This document shows, piece by piece, positions 1-8,769 of a stretch of DNA of 43,952 nt. Below the pieces are notes generated by a model. That model saw only the letters and a program-made list of their open reading frames with translations, did no database searches and was not told the origin of the DNA. This DNA comes from Ignavibacteriales bacterium (lineage in GTDB: Bacteria > Bacteroidota > Ignavibacteria > UBA10030). A program made the position numbers and the translations under genes. The first letter of the stretch is position 1; each line of letters begins with the position of its first letter. The DNA lies in the NCBI GenBank assembly GCA_016194505.1, contig JACQBK010000048.1, positions 1 through 43,952 on the forward strand, written 5' to 3'.

Positions 1-141
1 AGCAAAGTGGAACAGGCGATGGAATGCGACTTGATGGAAAATGAGATAGGGAAATTAAAGACTGCAAAATCGAAACTTCTGCTGAAGTTTTCCTCTTTTG
101 AGATTAAAACAATTAAGCTGAAGTTTAAAACGAAGAGATAA
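1..141 (+). CDS. C-terminal fragment of GH38-type alpha-mannosidase (cut by window edge)
   Basis: Frame 1 is open from the first base and gives 46 residues before a TAA at 139-141. The pattern of an acidic DLMENE patch, a hydrophobic strand, then SFEIKTIKLKF close to the end resembles the C-terminal beta-sandwich of glycoside hydrolase family 38 alpha-mannosidases, which often finish with a PFEIKT-like strand. The catalytic part lies outside the window, so only the tail is seen. The neighbouring convergent gene is also a probable glycosidase, which fits a carbohydrate-degradation locus. The family call is tentative because only 46 residues are available. Confidence 0.55.
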   Translation, partial: SKVEQAMECDLMENEIGKLKTAKSKLLLKFSSFEIKTIKLKFKTKR

Positions 142-166
142 CAACCGCACAACAACATTCCACGAG

Positions 167-192
167 AACCCTTCCTCTGGAAGGGTTTTTTA
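167..192. terminator. Bidirectional intrinsic terminator
   Basis: A 9-bp stem (aacccttcc / ggaagggtt, 167-175 and 179-187) with a 3-nt loop is followed by a T-rich run on the plus strand and preceded by a weaker A-containing flank. It sits between the convergent mannosidase tail and the minus-strand glycosidase and can serve both. Confidence 0.75.
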
Positions 193-194
193 TT

Positions 195-2960
195 TCACTC
201 CTCCAACTTCACATACTTACTGTACCCGGGGTAGATAAAACTACTCTCAACCGTTTGCGGAGCGAGCGACTCCCTCCCGTACAAATATCTTGTCATTTTC
301 AGGCTTTGCCGCGGCTGGTCAGGCAAAAGATCGAAACGAATATTCGGCGTATCGCAGTAAAGCTCATACTGTTTGGCGTTCAAATCAAAAACGATTTCCC
401 ACGTCCCGTTTTGCAAATACACATCTACTAATTTTTTACCATTGAGCCATAGCGAAGTCGGCTTCTCTATTGCAATACCTTTCGTAACAACGGGAAAATC
501 CCCTTTCGAACGGACAACAACCCTCTTCCCAATGGCGGGCACAGCAATAGTGTCTAACGCTTGATCAAGATTTTCTGCCGCTGTGACCATCTTTACCATG
601 AATAATGATGATTCTCCCAGTGGCTTGTTATCCAACGATGTTGCGGCTATAACAGCAATGGGAGATCGTGACATAACCGAAAATACTCCCGCCTCATATT
701 TTTTTCCCGTGGTAAGAGCACCTTGAACGGCGCAAAAATTCTTCGCGCTGATAATCATGTACCCAAGAGCGGAATTCCTCGTCAGCTCGCGCGTATCCGT
801 CTGATAAATCATTTGTTCAAACATTTCAGGCACCATAGGCGTTTTATACGTCTCATTCAGCATCCTTACGGCAAAGGGCAAAACTTCCGATTCGGGAACG
901 CCTCCAAGCGCAAGAACATTCCTTACCGTATCACGAAAACCCGCTGAAAATGTCTTTGTTCTGTTGCTTCCGATTGGAAGAAAGCCGCGATTTTGAATAT
1001 CGCTCATCTTGAAACCCCATCGCGCCGGTATCTGCGACTGGAAACCGCCGAACGATGAAAAGATCGTGTCGTTCTTCAAAATCACCATTGAGAGCGGGTA
1101 ACCGGAGCGAGCGTAGAGGCTATTGCGTTCATTCCCAATCTGTTGCCTTTGCGTGCCAACATACGCCGTCAAGGCATAGACCAGTCCGTTATCCCCTTGG
1201 AATTGCGTTCTGTGGCTTCGCCCTGAGGTAATGGAAAAATCGAGCGGCTTTTCTTTCGCGTCTTCATCCGTGATATTGATGACTCGGTGCATCCACGCCA
1301 GTTGATACAAAGTGCTTTCATAGGTCGAATAGGTGCTTAAATCCTCTTCCGAAAAAACAATGCCAACGGTTCGTTGCGCCTGTTGAACATCGCCAGAAAG
1401 AAACATCTTCGCCGCAAGACTGAATATTCCCCAACGAACGGGGTCAGCTTGCATGCCAAAGGTGCTTATACTTGTAACATTCCCGGCGGCCGCGTAATCG
1501 GAATAGGTTACGATATCAATCCCCTGGAAAAGACTGTACGCAGCAGTTTCCAATATACTCGAGCCACGGAATACATTGGGCCAACTTGTTGACCACTCCC
1601 GCACGGCGGCGGGACGGTCGCTCCAGTGGTACTGTGCAACAGCAGGAGCAAAGCTCGTAGGACCGTTTTCCGTTAAGTAATTTTTGTTCGAGAAGTATTC
1701 CGAGCTTATTCCATCTTTCTCCGGCAAAAAGGTTGGATAGTCAAAATAGGTGTTGCCTGACGTCATGTCTAAATTCTTTGCAACGGTTACTGTCATCGGC
1801 CGAAGATCGGCTCGGACAACGGCATTCAGTGGAACCCGGATGCCGCGCTCCCTGCAATGCTCGCTCAATTGCTTGAAATACTTTTCTTGCAAACTCATCG
1901 TAAACCGAACAGCGTCCATCCTCCTTGCGGGTGAGCGCAGCGGATCATAATACGGCGCAAGCATTGCTTGTTCGAAGGAGAGATTTTCCATGCTGGGTAG
2001 GCGGATGTTTTTCTTCTCTAAGGATTCCGAAGAGGATAAAGCGGTAGTGCCTGCAGAATTTGTCCAAGCGGCTTTTAATCCCGTAGTGGATTTATAACGC
2101 TCACGGAGCCAATTATTCCAAAGCATATTAAATTCGTTCCAGTATGGTTGGAGCATCTTTGACCATACTTCGGGTCGTGACAATATATCGTCTTCATTCG
2201 ACAACTCAAATGATATAATCGTTGGATCTTGGGCATACGACAAACCTGTGTATGGGTTGACGTGGTAGATTGCCAATGAATCAATATATTCTTTTTGCAA
2301 TTCGATAAGCCGTTGGTTAAAAATCGCATACGTTCTTCCACCTCGATCCAGTGAATCTGCATTGGCAACCCCTTCCCTTTCTCTAAATGTCCGATAACTT
2401 CGAAATCCTACATAAGCATACATCCCCCTCTTTTTTGCGGCACCGATCCAATAATCTACCCTATCTCGAAAGTCGGCATCGAAATAACGGGAAGTGGTTC
2501 GGTTGGAAGCACCTTCATCAAATACGTTCTGCCGAATGAGACCGGGCTTCTCGCTCGTCCTGCTATCAAGCGAACGCAAGCGGATCATATTCACTCCCGC
2601 GCGCGCAAGCGCCTCAAGGACAATATCAATCATATATTTGGGAATGTTCATGCTCTGCTGATCAATAACCACACCCCAAAACCGCGCGGGTCTGCCATTT
2701 TCAAATTGAAGCCTACCGTCCGTACCGACTTTCACAAATCCGTGCTTGCCGGCTGGTGGATCGAGCAAATAGCTAAAATCAACCAAGGAAGCATCGGGAA
2801 AAATATCATACGCCGGATTGAGAGATTTTACTGTCAACGGATCATCCGCATAACGACCGGATTTTTGTCTATCAACCGTCACAAATCCACGCGGCTGGGC
2901 GAAAATCGTTGTGCAACCAAACCATAAAATTAAGCTTACGAGAGAAAATGAATATTTCAT
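195..2960 (-). CDS. Secreted clan GH-A (GH5-like) glycoside hydrolase
   Basis: This 921-residue protein starts with a signal peptide ending near FAQ (residues 1-22). Residues about 85-460 look like a (beta/alpha)8 glycosidase barrel: FWGVVID opens the barrel, LARAGVNMIRLR is the second strand, FELSNEDD places a conserved Asn255-Glu256 pair at the end of strand 4 (acid/base), and AVREWSTSW offers Glu455 as nucleophile at strand 7. The C-terminal half has beta-rich segments typical of accessory sandwich domains. Its substrate cannot be read from the sequence. It converges on the GH38-like gene, with a shared terminator between them, and is divergent from the sulfur operon across about 230 bp. 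An exported or periplasmic polysaccharide-degrading role is inferred. Confidence 0.7.
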   Translation of the reverse strand: MKYSFSLVSLILWFGCTTIFAQPRGFVTVDRQKSGRYADDPLTVKSLNPAYDIFPDASLVDFSYLLDPPAGKHGFVKVGTDGRLQFENGRPARFWGVVIDQQSMNIPKYMIDIVLEALARAGVNMIRLRSLDSRTSEKPGLIRQNVFDEGASNRTTSRYFDADFRDRVDYWIGAAKKRGMYAYVGFRSYRTFREREGVANADSLDRGGRTYAIFNQRLIELQKEYIDSLAIYHVNPYTGLSYAQDPTIISFELSNEDDILSRPEVWSKMLQPYWNEFNMLWNNWLRERYKSTTGLKAAWTNSAGTTALSSSESLEKKNIRLPSMENLSFEQAMLAPYYDPLRSPARRMDAVRFTMSLQEKYFKQLSEHCRERGIRVPLNAVVRADLRPMTVTVAKNLDMTSGNTYFDYPTFLPEKDGISSEYFSNKNYLTENGPTSFAPAVAQYHWSDRPAAVREWSTSWPNVFRGSSILETAAYSLFQGIDIVTYSDYAAAGNVTSISTFGMQADPVRWGIFSLAAKMFLSGDVQQAQRTVGIVFSEEDLSTYSTYESTLYQLAWMHRVINITDEDAKEKPLDFSITSGRSHRTQFQGDNGLVYALTAYVGTQRQQIGNERNSLYARSGYPLSMVILKNDTIFSSFGGFQSQIPARWGFKMSDIQNRGFLPIGSNRTKTFSAGFRDTVRNVLALGGVPESEVLPFAVRMLNETYKTPMVPEMFEQMIYQTDTRELTRNSALGYMIISAKNFCAVQGALTTGKKYEAGVFSVMSRSPIAVIAATSLDNKPLGESSLFMVKMVTAAENLDQALDTIAVPAIGKRVVVRSKGDFPVVTKGIAIEKPTSLWLNGKKLVDVYLQNGTWEIVFDLNAKQYELYCDTPNIRFDLLPDQPRQSLKMTRYLYGRESLAPQTVESSFIYPGYSKYVKLEE

Positions 2961-3196
2961 AGGACCCGTTCGAACGTAAAATTGATTTCTTTGCTCTGAA
3001 CCAGATTAAAATAAGTAATAATTCTTAGAGAACAATATTGCTTTTCTCACTAATGAAATACCTAAATCTTAAAAATAAAATGACATTTCTGAGAATTGGG
3101 ATTTTTTTGCAGTTAATTCCTCGTTTTGATTGAATTTTCGATGATTCATGGCTGGCACATTCTTTGACATTCATAGATGTAAGGAATGCGACACTT

Positions 3197-3670
3197 ATGG
3201 CTATGACAGAACCAGCAAACGAATATTACGAACCGTATCTCTCCATTGGCACTGCTGCACGAATGCTGGGGATTTCCGTTTTTACGTTACGAATGTACGA
3301 ACGGGAAGGAATATTTATCCCCTATAAAGCAGATTCACACCAGCGAAGATACTCTCAAGCTGATATTGACCGATTGAAGTGCATTCGTAAAGCAATCAAT
3401 GAGTATAAAATGAGTATTCAGGGAATTAAGCGGGTTCAAGCGCTCATCCCCTGTTGGCAAATTATCGGTTGCTCGGAAGAAGATCGTGCCAATTGCGAAG
3501 CATATAAAAGTCCCAAAGGCGGCTGCTGGACTTATCAACACGTTAACAATACCTGTGCTACACGCGACTGTCGCCTCTGTGAAGTCTATCGTGTGGCAGT
3601 TGATTGCGAACGAATTAAAGAAACAATTATTCAAGTAACAAACAAGTCCATAAGCGAGATCGAACAATGA
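3197..3670 (+). CDS. MerR-family regulator with cysteine-rich C-terminal domain
   Basis: From the ATG at 3197 the product has 157 residues. A TTG at 3164 would add 11, but aagga at 3181-3185 lies ahead of the ATG. Residues 14-43 (YLSIGTAARMLGISVFTLRMYE) form a MerR winged helix-turn-helix, and the wing and coupling helix follow to about residue 80. Eight cysteines then fall between residues 86 and 137, including a PCWQIIGC segment, a GGCW segment and a CATRDCRLC cluster. This suggests a metal site or a thiol/persulfide sensor in place of the usual short effector tail. Its TGA overlaps the ATG of the following flavoprotein gene (ATGA), so the regulator is translationally coupled to the operon it probably controls. 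The sensing ligand is inference. Confidence 0.85.
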   Translation: MAMTEPANEYYEPYLSIGTAARMLGISVFTLRMYEREGIFIPYKADSHQRRYSQADIDRLKCIRKAINEYKMSIQGIKRVQALIPCWQIIGCSEEDRANCEAYKSPKGGCWTYQHVNNTCATRDCRLCEVYRVAVDCERIKETIIQVTNKSISEIEQ

Positions 3671-4896
3671 AAAAACTTCTCATACTTGGAGCAGGAACTG
3701 CAGGCACGATGATGCTCAATAAACTGCATGGAATGCTTGACAAAAATGAGTGGCAAATAACTATCGTTGATCAATGCGAAACTCATTATTATCAGCCAGG
3801 ATTTCTGTTTATCCCCTTCGGCATTTACACAAAGAAAGACGTGGTAAAACCGAAGCGGGATTTTTTCCCTTCCGACGTTGATGTTATCATTTCCGAAATT
3901 GATAAAATTGAGCCGGAACAAAATCGAGTGCTGCTAAAGAATAATGTCGTTCTGACATACGATTATCTCATCATTGCAACGGGTGCAAAAATCAATCCCG
4001 CACAAACGGAAGGAATGAAAGACGGTCAATGGCACAAAAGCATATTTGATTTTTACACAATCGAAGGCGCATGCGCGCTTGGAAATTTTTTCAAGCATTG
4101 GAAAGGCGGCAAGCTGGTTGTCAATATCACTGAAATGCCGATTAAATGCCCCGTCGCGCCACTGGAATTTGTTTTTTTGGCGGACTGGTACTTTACTGAG
4201 CGAGGCATACGCGATAACGTAGACATTCATTTTGTTACCCCGCTTCCCGGAGCATTCACGAAACCGCGAGCGTCATCAATTCTTGGAGACTTTCTCAATA
4301 AAAAGAATATTCTCCTCACAACCGAATTTAACATCGCCCGCGTGGATAATGAAAAGAAAGCAATTGTATCGTGGGATGAGACAGAGATACCGTTCGATGT
4401 GCTTGTCACCATCCCAACGAATATGGGTGATGAAATCATTGCGCGAAGCGGCATGGGTGATGAGCTTAATTTCGTCCCAACGGATAAAGGCACGCTCCGT
4501 TCGCTGAACTACAACAATGTTTTCGTTCTTGGCGATGCAACCAATTTGCCAAGCTCGAAAGCCGGATCGGTAGCGCATTTTCAAGCGGATATTTTGACGG
4601 AGAATTTCATGAACGTCATCGAAGGCCGCGAGCCATCAGAAAAGTTTGACGGGCACGCAAACTGCTTTATCGAATCCGGATTTGGCAAGGGCATTCTTAT
4701 TGACTTTAATTACGAAACAGAACCTCTCCCCGGAAAATTTCCGTTGCCCGGCGTTGGACCTTTTTCACTGTTAGAAGAAACGAAAATGAATCACTACGGC
4801 AAAGTAATGTTCCGTTGGATGTATTGGAATTTTTTGTTGAAGGGGCTGGAGATGCCGATTGAATCCCACATGTCAATGGCTGGGAAAAGGATGTAA
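3667..4896 (+). CDS. Sulfide:quinone oxidoreductase-like FAD-dependent oxidoreductase
   Basis: This 409-residue flavoprotein has an N-terminal FAD dinucleotide fold (LILGAGTAG, residues 5-13), an ATGA segment (104-107), and a second FAD-contacting motif VFVLGDATN (286-294). Cys161 in PIKCPVAP and Cys333 in GHANCFIE sit where the two redox-active cysteines of sulfide:quinone reductases lie, which argues for sulfide or persulfide chemistry and against a plain NADH dehydrogenase. The C-terminal aromatic, amphipathic stretch (MFRWMYWNFLLKG) is typical of monotopic membrane binding near the quinone pool. It overlaps the MerR gene by 4 bp and is followed 3 bp later by the DUF1641 gene. The exact SQR subtype is unclear. 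A distant SQR-like protein that hands sulfur to the downstream relay proteins is the inferred role. Confidence 0.82.
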   Translation: MKKLLILGAGTAGTMMLNKLHGMLDKNEWQITIVDQCETHYYQPGFLFIPFGIYTKKDVVKPKRDFFPSDVDVIISEIDKIEPEQNRVLLKNNVVLTYDYLIIATGAKINPAQTEGMKDGQWHKSIFDFYTIEGACALGNFFKHWKGGKLVVNITEMPIKCPVAPLEFVFLADWYFTERGIRDNVDIHFVTPLPGAFTKPRASSILGDFLNKKNILLTTEFNIARVDNEKKAIVSWDETEIPFDVLVTIPTNMGDEIIARSGMGDELNFVPTDKGTLRSLNYNNVFVLGDATNLPSSKAGSVAHFQADILTENFMNVIEGREPSEKFDGHANCFIESGFGKGILIDFNYETEPLPGKFPLPGVGPFSLLEETKMNHYGKVMFRWMYWNFLLKGLEMPIESHMSMAGKRM

Positions 4897-4899
4897 CCT

Positions 4900-5607
4900 A
4901 TGGATACTACTTATCTGCAAGAACAAATTGACGGAATCAATCGGAAGCTCGATGTGATTCTCGAAGAGATCGAACTCCAACAACGGCACCGTCGGGAAAT
5001 GGATGACCTTAAAGATGACCTGATGCGCGTTGGCAAGGACGTTTATCAATCTGCAGTCGTGGAATTAGAAGAAGTACACGATTACATCCAGACAGGTGAT
5101 ATCCTGTACCTCTTCAAAAAGCTGTTGAGAAACATCAAAAATCTTACTGCAATGTTCGAAACACTTGAAAATACGAGAGATTTCGTACAAGACTTTACGC
5201 CGATCTCACGCGAATTGTTCATTGATTTTATGAACAAGTTGGACGAATTCGACCGTAAAGGATACTTCGCATTTATCAAAGAATTGAATAAGGTAGGAGA
5301 CAAAGTCGTTACCTCGTTCAGCGTGGAGGATGTAAAAAATCTCGGCGATAACATCGTTACTATTTTAAATACAGTTAAAAATCTAACACAGCCGGACATG
5401 CTTCATGTAATCAACAACGCACTCGCCGTTTACAAAAAATTGGACATCGAAATTGAGAAAGATGTATCGCTCATCTCGCTTCTTAAGGAACTGAATACCC
5501 CCGAAATGAAGCGCGGCTTGGCATTTGCGATTAAATTTCTCAAAAGCGTAGCAGAACAACAAACAACAAATAGAATAACAGCGGTTACAGCGGTACAAAC
5601 AAACTAA
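4900..5607 (+). CDS. DUF1641-family helical protein
   Basis: The 235-residue product is predicted to be almost entirely helical, contains no cysteine, and begins with a charged heptad-rich segment (about 5-55) that could form a coiled coil. The C-terminal block TPEMKRGLAFAIKFLKSVAE (near 200-218) is the signature I recognise for DUF1641, a family often found next to SQR-like flavoproteins and DsrE/TusA-type sulfur carriers. There is no signal peptide and no clear transmembrane helix, although the FAIKFLKSVA helix is amphipathic. The gene starts 3 bp after the flavoprotein stop and is 14 bp from tusE, so co-translation is likely. A scaffold or adaptor role between the membrane-bound flavoprotein and soluble carriers is inference. 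Confidence 0.72.
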   Translation: MDTTYLQEQIDGINRKLDVILEEIELQQRHRREMDDLKDDLMRVGKDVYQSAVVELEEVHDYIQTGDILYLFKKLLRNIKNLTAMFETLENTRDFVQDFTPISRELFIDFMNKLDEFDRKGYFAFIKELNKVGDKVVTSFSVEDVKNLGDNIVTILNTVKNLTQPDMLHVINNALAVYKKLDIEIEKDVSLISLLKELNTPEMKRGLAFAIKFLKSVAEQQTTNRITAVTAVQTN

Positions 5608-5621
5608 GCAAGGAGTCAACC

Positions 5622-5939
5622 ATGACAACGGTAGCAACAGAAACGAAAACTCTTGAACGCGATGCGGATGGACATATAAAAAACATATCCGATTGGAATG
5701 AGCAAATCGCGAACGCGCTTGCGCTGGAAGAAGGAATTCCGGTCTTAACGGAGCGGCACTGGGCGGTCATCAATTTTATGCGGAAGGAGTTCCAAGAAAA
5801 GGGAGATGCGCCGTCAATTCGTAGGCTTACAAAAGAGAGCGGTGTAGAGACGAAAGAACTATACGCTCTTTTCCCAAAAGGTCCTGCAAAAAAAGCCGCC
5901 AAGATTGCAGGGTTGCCGAAACCCAAGGGCTGCATCTAA
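5622..5939 (+). CDS. tusE: TusE/DsrC-family sulfur relay protein with one C-terminal cysteine
   Basis: The 105-residue product shows the DsrC/TusE fold signature, including LTERHWAVINFMR and the swinging C-terminal arm GLPKPKGCI. The penultimate Cys104 is the carrier cysteine of the family. The second cysteine found in DsrC of dissimilatory sulfur metabolism, eleven residues upstream, is replaced here by Ala93 in the KKAAKIAGLP segment. This makes it TusE-like: a single-thiol persulfide carrier that cannot form the DsrC intramolecular trisulfide. A strong AAGGAG ribosome site precedes the ATG. It lies between the DUF1641 and DsrE2 genes. The substrate RNA or enzyme partner is not evident. Confidence 0.85.
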   Translation: MTTVATETKTLERDADGHIKNISDWNEQIANALALEEGIPVLTERHWAVINFMRKEFQEKGDAPSIRRLTKESGVETKELYALFPKGPAKKAAKIAGLPKPKGCI

Positions 5940-5957
5940 TATAAAAGGAAAACAACA

Positions 5958-6437
5958 ATGAATACAAATGGTCATGAACCGATAAAAAAAGTTTCTATCA
6001 TTGTCTCACGCGGATCATTGGATGGAGTGTATCCCGCTCTTATTATGGCAAACGGCGCACGAATGGAAGGAATCGAGGCTACGCTTTTTTTTACCTTCTT
6101 CGGACTTGATGCTATCATTGACAAGCGCATGGACAATATCAAAGTTGCAACCGTCGGCAATCCCGGTATGCACCTTCCGACGTTACTTGGTATTATTCCC
6201 GGCATGTCAGCGTTCGCAACGAGCAAAATGAAAAAAGAGATGGAGAAACTGGATATTCCACCTGTGCGAGAGTTTATCACGATGATTCACGATGCCGGTT
6301 GCGACATCTACGCCTGCAAAGCGTCGGTGGATATGTTCCACTTAAAGAAGAATGATTTTTGCAAAGAAGTGGATGATATTATTCCCGTGGGACAGTTCTA
6401 CGAGAAATCAGCCGGCGCGGAAATACTATTTACATAA
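5958..6437 (+). CDS. DsrE2-type DsrE/DsrF-like sulfurtransferase
   Basis: This 159-residue protein begins KKVSIIVSRGSLDGVYPALIMANGA and continues with a hydrophobic FFTFFGLDAI strand, the typical nucleotide-like fold of the DsrE2 branch of the DsrE/F/H superfamily. Cys120 in DIYACKASVDMF is the expected persulfide-carrying residue; Cys115 and Cys135 are additional. Hydrophobic stretches about 42-50 and 75-84 could support membrane association, as reported for DsrE2 relatives. It is the last gene of the operon, 18 bp after tusE with an AAAGGAAA ribosome site. A convergent gene ends only 5 bp beyond its stop. The donor and acceptor proteins in the relay are inferred from gene order only. Confidence 0.85.
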   Translation: MNTNGHEPIKKVSIIVSRGSLDGVYPALIMANGARMEGIEATLFFTFFGLDAIIDKRMDNIKVATVGNPGMHLPTLLGIIPGMSAFATSKMKKEMEKLDIPPVREFITMIHDAGCDIYACKASVDMFHLKKNDFCKEVDDIIPVGQFYEKSAGAEILFT

Positions 6438-6442
6438 CGCCG

Positions 6443-7822
6443 TTACGTTATAGAAAAACAGTAATACGGTTCTCCTTGAGCCATGCGCATGATAAGCAAT
6501 GCCAATTCGCGCGCATGATAATCGCCCCACATGGATGATTCACCCTGAGGAATGTTCTTGCCGGGAGGAATATGGTCCCAACCATTTGGTCGGTGATAGA
6601 CGGCATGCAAAATCAAACCTTGATGTTTTGAATCAACGGAGAGATACGGCTCTGCGAAAACGTGAGACGCAACCGTCAAGCCGGCTTGAAGATAACGCTC
6701 GCCTTTATCGTGGCTCCGGTGGATTTTCAAAAAATTGCCAAGTCGTAGTAACCCCTGCGCGGCAATAACGGCGGCAGAGCTATCAACAGGCTCATATTCA
6801 TTAAACGGGTCGGCGGCACGGTTGAGATAATCGCCCAGTTTAGAAAGCCCCGGTGCGCCGGTATCCCAATAAGGAATGCCATCTGTTGGGGTCTCGCGGA
6901 TGTAAAAATCCGCAACCGCCTGAACAACGTACAAAAATCCATCAATAATTTTTTGTTTGCCGCCGAACTCTGCAAGCTCGCTTTCTTCAAGGGCATGTAA
7001 AAACTCCAATTGCTCAGCATAGCCGCAGAGAATCCACGCTAATCCGCGAGTCCATGTGGAAAACGGCGAGTAACCCTGTTGGCTGCTCGGACAGCGATAG
7101 GAGCCGTCATTGACGTTAAAGATTGACTCGTGAGCCACTCTTCCACGAACATCGTACGCATCGCGCCCGTCGCCATAATACACATTGAATCGCGCAGTTG
7201 TTTCAGCGTGCTGGAGCAACCGTTGTAGTAGGCTGATTTTTTTATCCTTCTCCCCCATCAGAACATGACCAAGTTGGTGTGCGACCGCAAGCGACCTTAG
7301 GGAGCGAATCGTATCGGCAAACAGAGAGTGAGGACCGTTGAACGAATAAATATATCCTTGATCGTTTTTAATATCAGTCCAGCGCGACGCCTGCACAGCG
7401 CCGCTTACCCTCAATGCCAACTCATAGAAATTCTTTTCCCACTCATCTTCATCAATCTTCCGCTCCCGCATCAAACGGTGCAAATTGCCATACGTGCTGA
7501 TATTGTTAAATCCATGGTCGTGCACACCGACATGACTCACATGCGGAGCCATATATTGGAGCGTGCCCTGCCTGCCGATTTCGAGAAACTGCCTATTGCC
7601 TGTTGCATCAAATTGAAGAATGGCAGAGCCGAATTGGAACCCCTGCGTCCATTCCGTCCAGCCACGCGAAGTATATTCGCCATCCACGGTAAAGACAGGA
7701 GCGCCACGCTCGGGATTCCAGCCCCGTTGGAGCGATATAATCTTTTCAGCGGAAAGCTCAAACAGCCTATTGATTTGAGGAAGTAACGATTTAATTTCTA
7801 TCATAGAAGAGGAAATGATCAT
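6443..7822 (-). CDS. GH88-like unsaturated glucuronyl hydrolase family protein
   Basis: The 459-residue product matches the (alpha/alpha)6 barrel of GH88: an early aromatic GWTEWTQGF segment, VHDHGFNN with Asp102, SLFADTIRSL with Asp170, a FSTWTRGLAWILCGYAEQ helix, a PYWDTG segment, DSSAAVIAAQGLL, and a final WGDYHARELALLI. Asp102 and Asp170 align with the two catalytic aspartates of the family. No signal peptide is seen, so it is probably cytoplasmic and acts on unsaturated uronic-acid oligosaccharides made by lyases. A second ATG at 7804 is also possible, and neither start has a good ribosome site. It follows an SDR gene by 6 bp, suggesting co-transcription in uronate catabolism. Confidence 0.72.
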   Translation of the reverse strand: MIISSSMIEIKSLLPQINRLFELSAEKIISLQRGWNPERGAPVFTVDGEYTSRGWTEWTQGFQFGSAILQFDATGNRQFLEIGRQGTLQYMAPHVSHVGVHDHGFNNISTYGNLHRLMRERKIDEDEWEKNFYELALRVSGAVQASRWTDIKNDQGYIYSFNGPHSLFADTIRSLRSLAVAHQLGHVLMGEKDKKISLLQRLLQHAETTARFNVYYGDGRDAYDVRGRVAHESIFNVNDGSYRCPSSQQGYSPFSTWTRGLAWILCGYAEQLEFLHALEESELAEFGGKQKIIDGFLYVVQAVADFYIRETPTDGIPYWDTGAPGLSKLGDYLNRAADPFNEYEPVDSSAAVIAAQGLLRLGNFLKIHRSHDKGERYLQAGLTVASHVFAEPYLSVDSKHQGLILHAVYHRPNGWDHIPPGKNIPQGESSMWGDYHARELALLIMRMAQGEPYYCFSIT

Positions 7823-7828
7823 GAAATT

Positions 7829-8623
7829 TTAAAGTCTGCGCAAATGAAATCCGCCATCTATATGAATCACCTCACCCGTTGTAAAAGGAAACTTCCCTGA
7901 AAGTATCGCACCGACGGCAAGCCCGACATCTTCCGCTGTCCCCCAACGATGCTGCGGGACAAGCCCCTCCGCCAAAAGTTTATCATATTTTTCTTTTGCA
8001 CCGTGCGTCATATCGGTAGCCATGATGCCGGGTCTTAACTCAAGCACCTGAGCGCCGATTTCTGCAAGCCGCGCCGCCCATAACTGGTTGACCATCGTTA
8101 GCCCCGCTTTTGAGATACAATACTCCGCTCGATTTAACGAAACTGTATCCGCCGAGATGGATGAAATAAATATCACTTTAAATCCTGATGGAATTGCGGG
8201 CGATATTTTGTTTTGAATCCAATACTTTGCAACGCTCTGCGTAAGGAAAAAGGATCCGCGAAGGTTTACGTTAAGAACCTCATCGAAGGATTCTTCGGTT
8301 GTTTCTGTTATATCAACTCGCGCACGAGGTCCCATGCCGGCATTATTGATTAACGCATCTATGCGCCCAAATTCTTTAAGGGTTTGGTCAAGCAGTCGGG
8401 CACGATCTTGTTGTATTCCCACATTCGCCTGGATTGCCACAAAGCGCTGTTGCGTGTTGCTCGCTTGGCTTTTGCACAAAGCGACCGTCTCATTCGCCGC
8501 TTCAGCATTACCGGCATAATTGATAACAGCAGAATATCCTACCCTGGCTGTTTCGAGCGCTATGCCGCGACCTAAGCCTCTGCTTGCTCCAGTGATAAGA
8601 ACTACGGGATTGACGGCTGACAT
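7829..8623 (-). CDS. Short-chain dehydrogenase/reductase (3-oxoacyl-ACP reductase-like)
   Basis: This 264-residue SDR has the cofactor motif TGASRGLGRG (11-20), NNAG (93-96), a catalytic serine in FISSIS (about 154), and the classical YxxxK pair Tyr168/Lys172 in YCISKAG. It ends with GEVIHIDGGFHL, the usual SDR C-terminal signature. The family is broad, so the substrate cannot be stated. Being 6 bp upstream of the GH88-like gene in the same direction, it may act as a sugar or uronate oxidoreductase rather than in fatty-acid synthesis. No other fatty-acid gene adjoins it. Confidence 0.8.
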   Translation of the reverse strand: MSAVNPVVLITGASRGLGRGIALETARVGYSAVINYAGNAEAANETVALCKSQASNTQQRFVAIQANVGIQQDRARLLDQTLKEFGRIDALINNAGMGPRARVDITETTEESFDEVLNVNLRGSFFLTQSVAKYWIQNKISPAIPSGFKVIFISSISADTVSLNRAEYCISKAGLTMVNQLWAARLAEIGAQVLELRPGIMATDMTHGAKEKYDKLLAEGLVPQHRWGTAEDVGLAVGAILSGKFPFTTGEVIHIDGGFHLRRL

Positions 8624-8769
8624 GATTTACGAGAATTTAATAAGGATGGAATTCGGTGTACGAGTATTATATATAGTTCCATTGATAAAACTTGTGTTCA
8701 CACATAAAAGTATCAAACTAATCGGCAAAAGACAAGAAAAGAATGAAGCGGGCGGGCAAAAGCATTTCG

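Noticed and set aside
3160-3190. MerR-type operator around cattc/gaatg (3168-3188)
   Set aside because: The arms are only 5 bp and there is no matching -10 box at the spacing MerR promoters need.
6434-6451. Terminator between dsrE2 and the GH88-like gene
   Set aside because: The ataacg/cgttat stem is only 6 bp and no T-run follows, so termination there is not supported.
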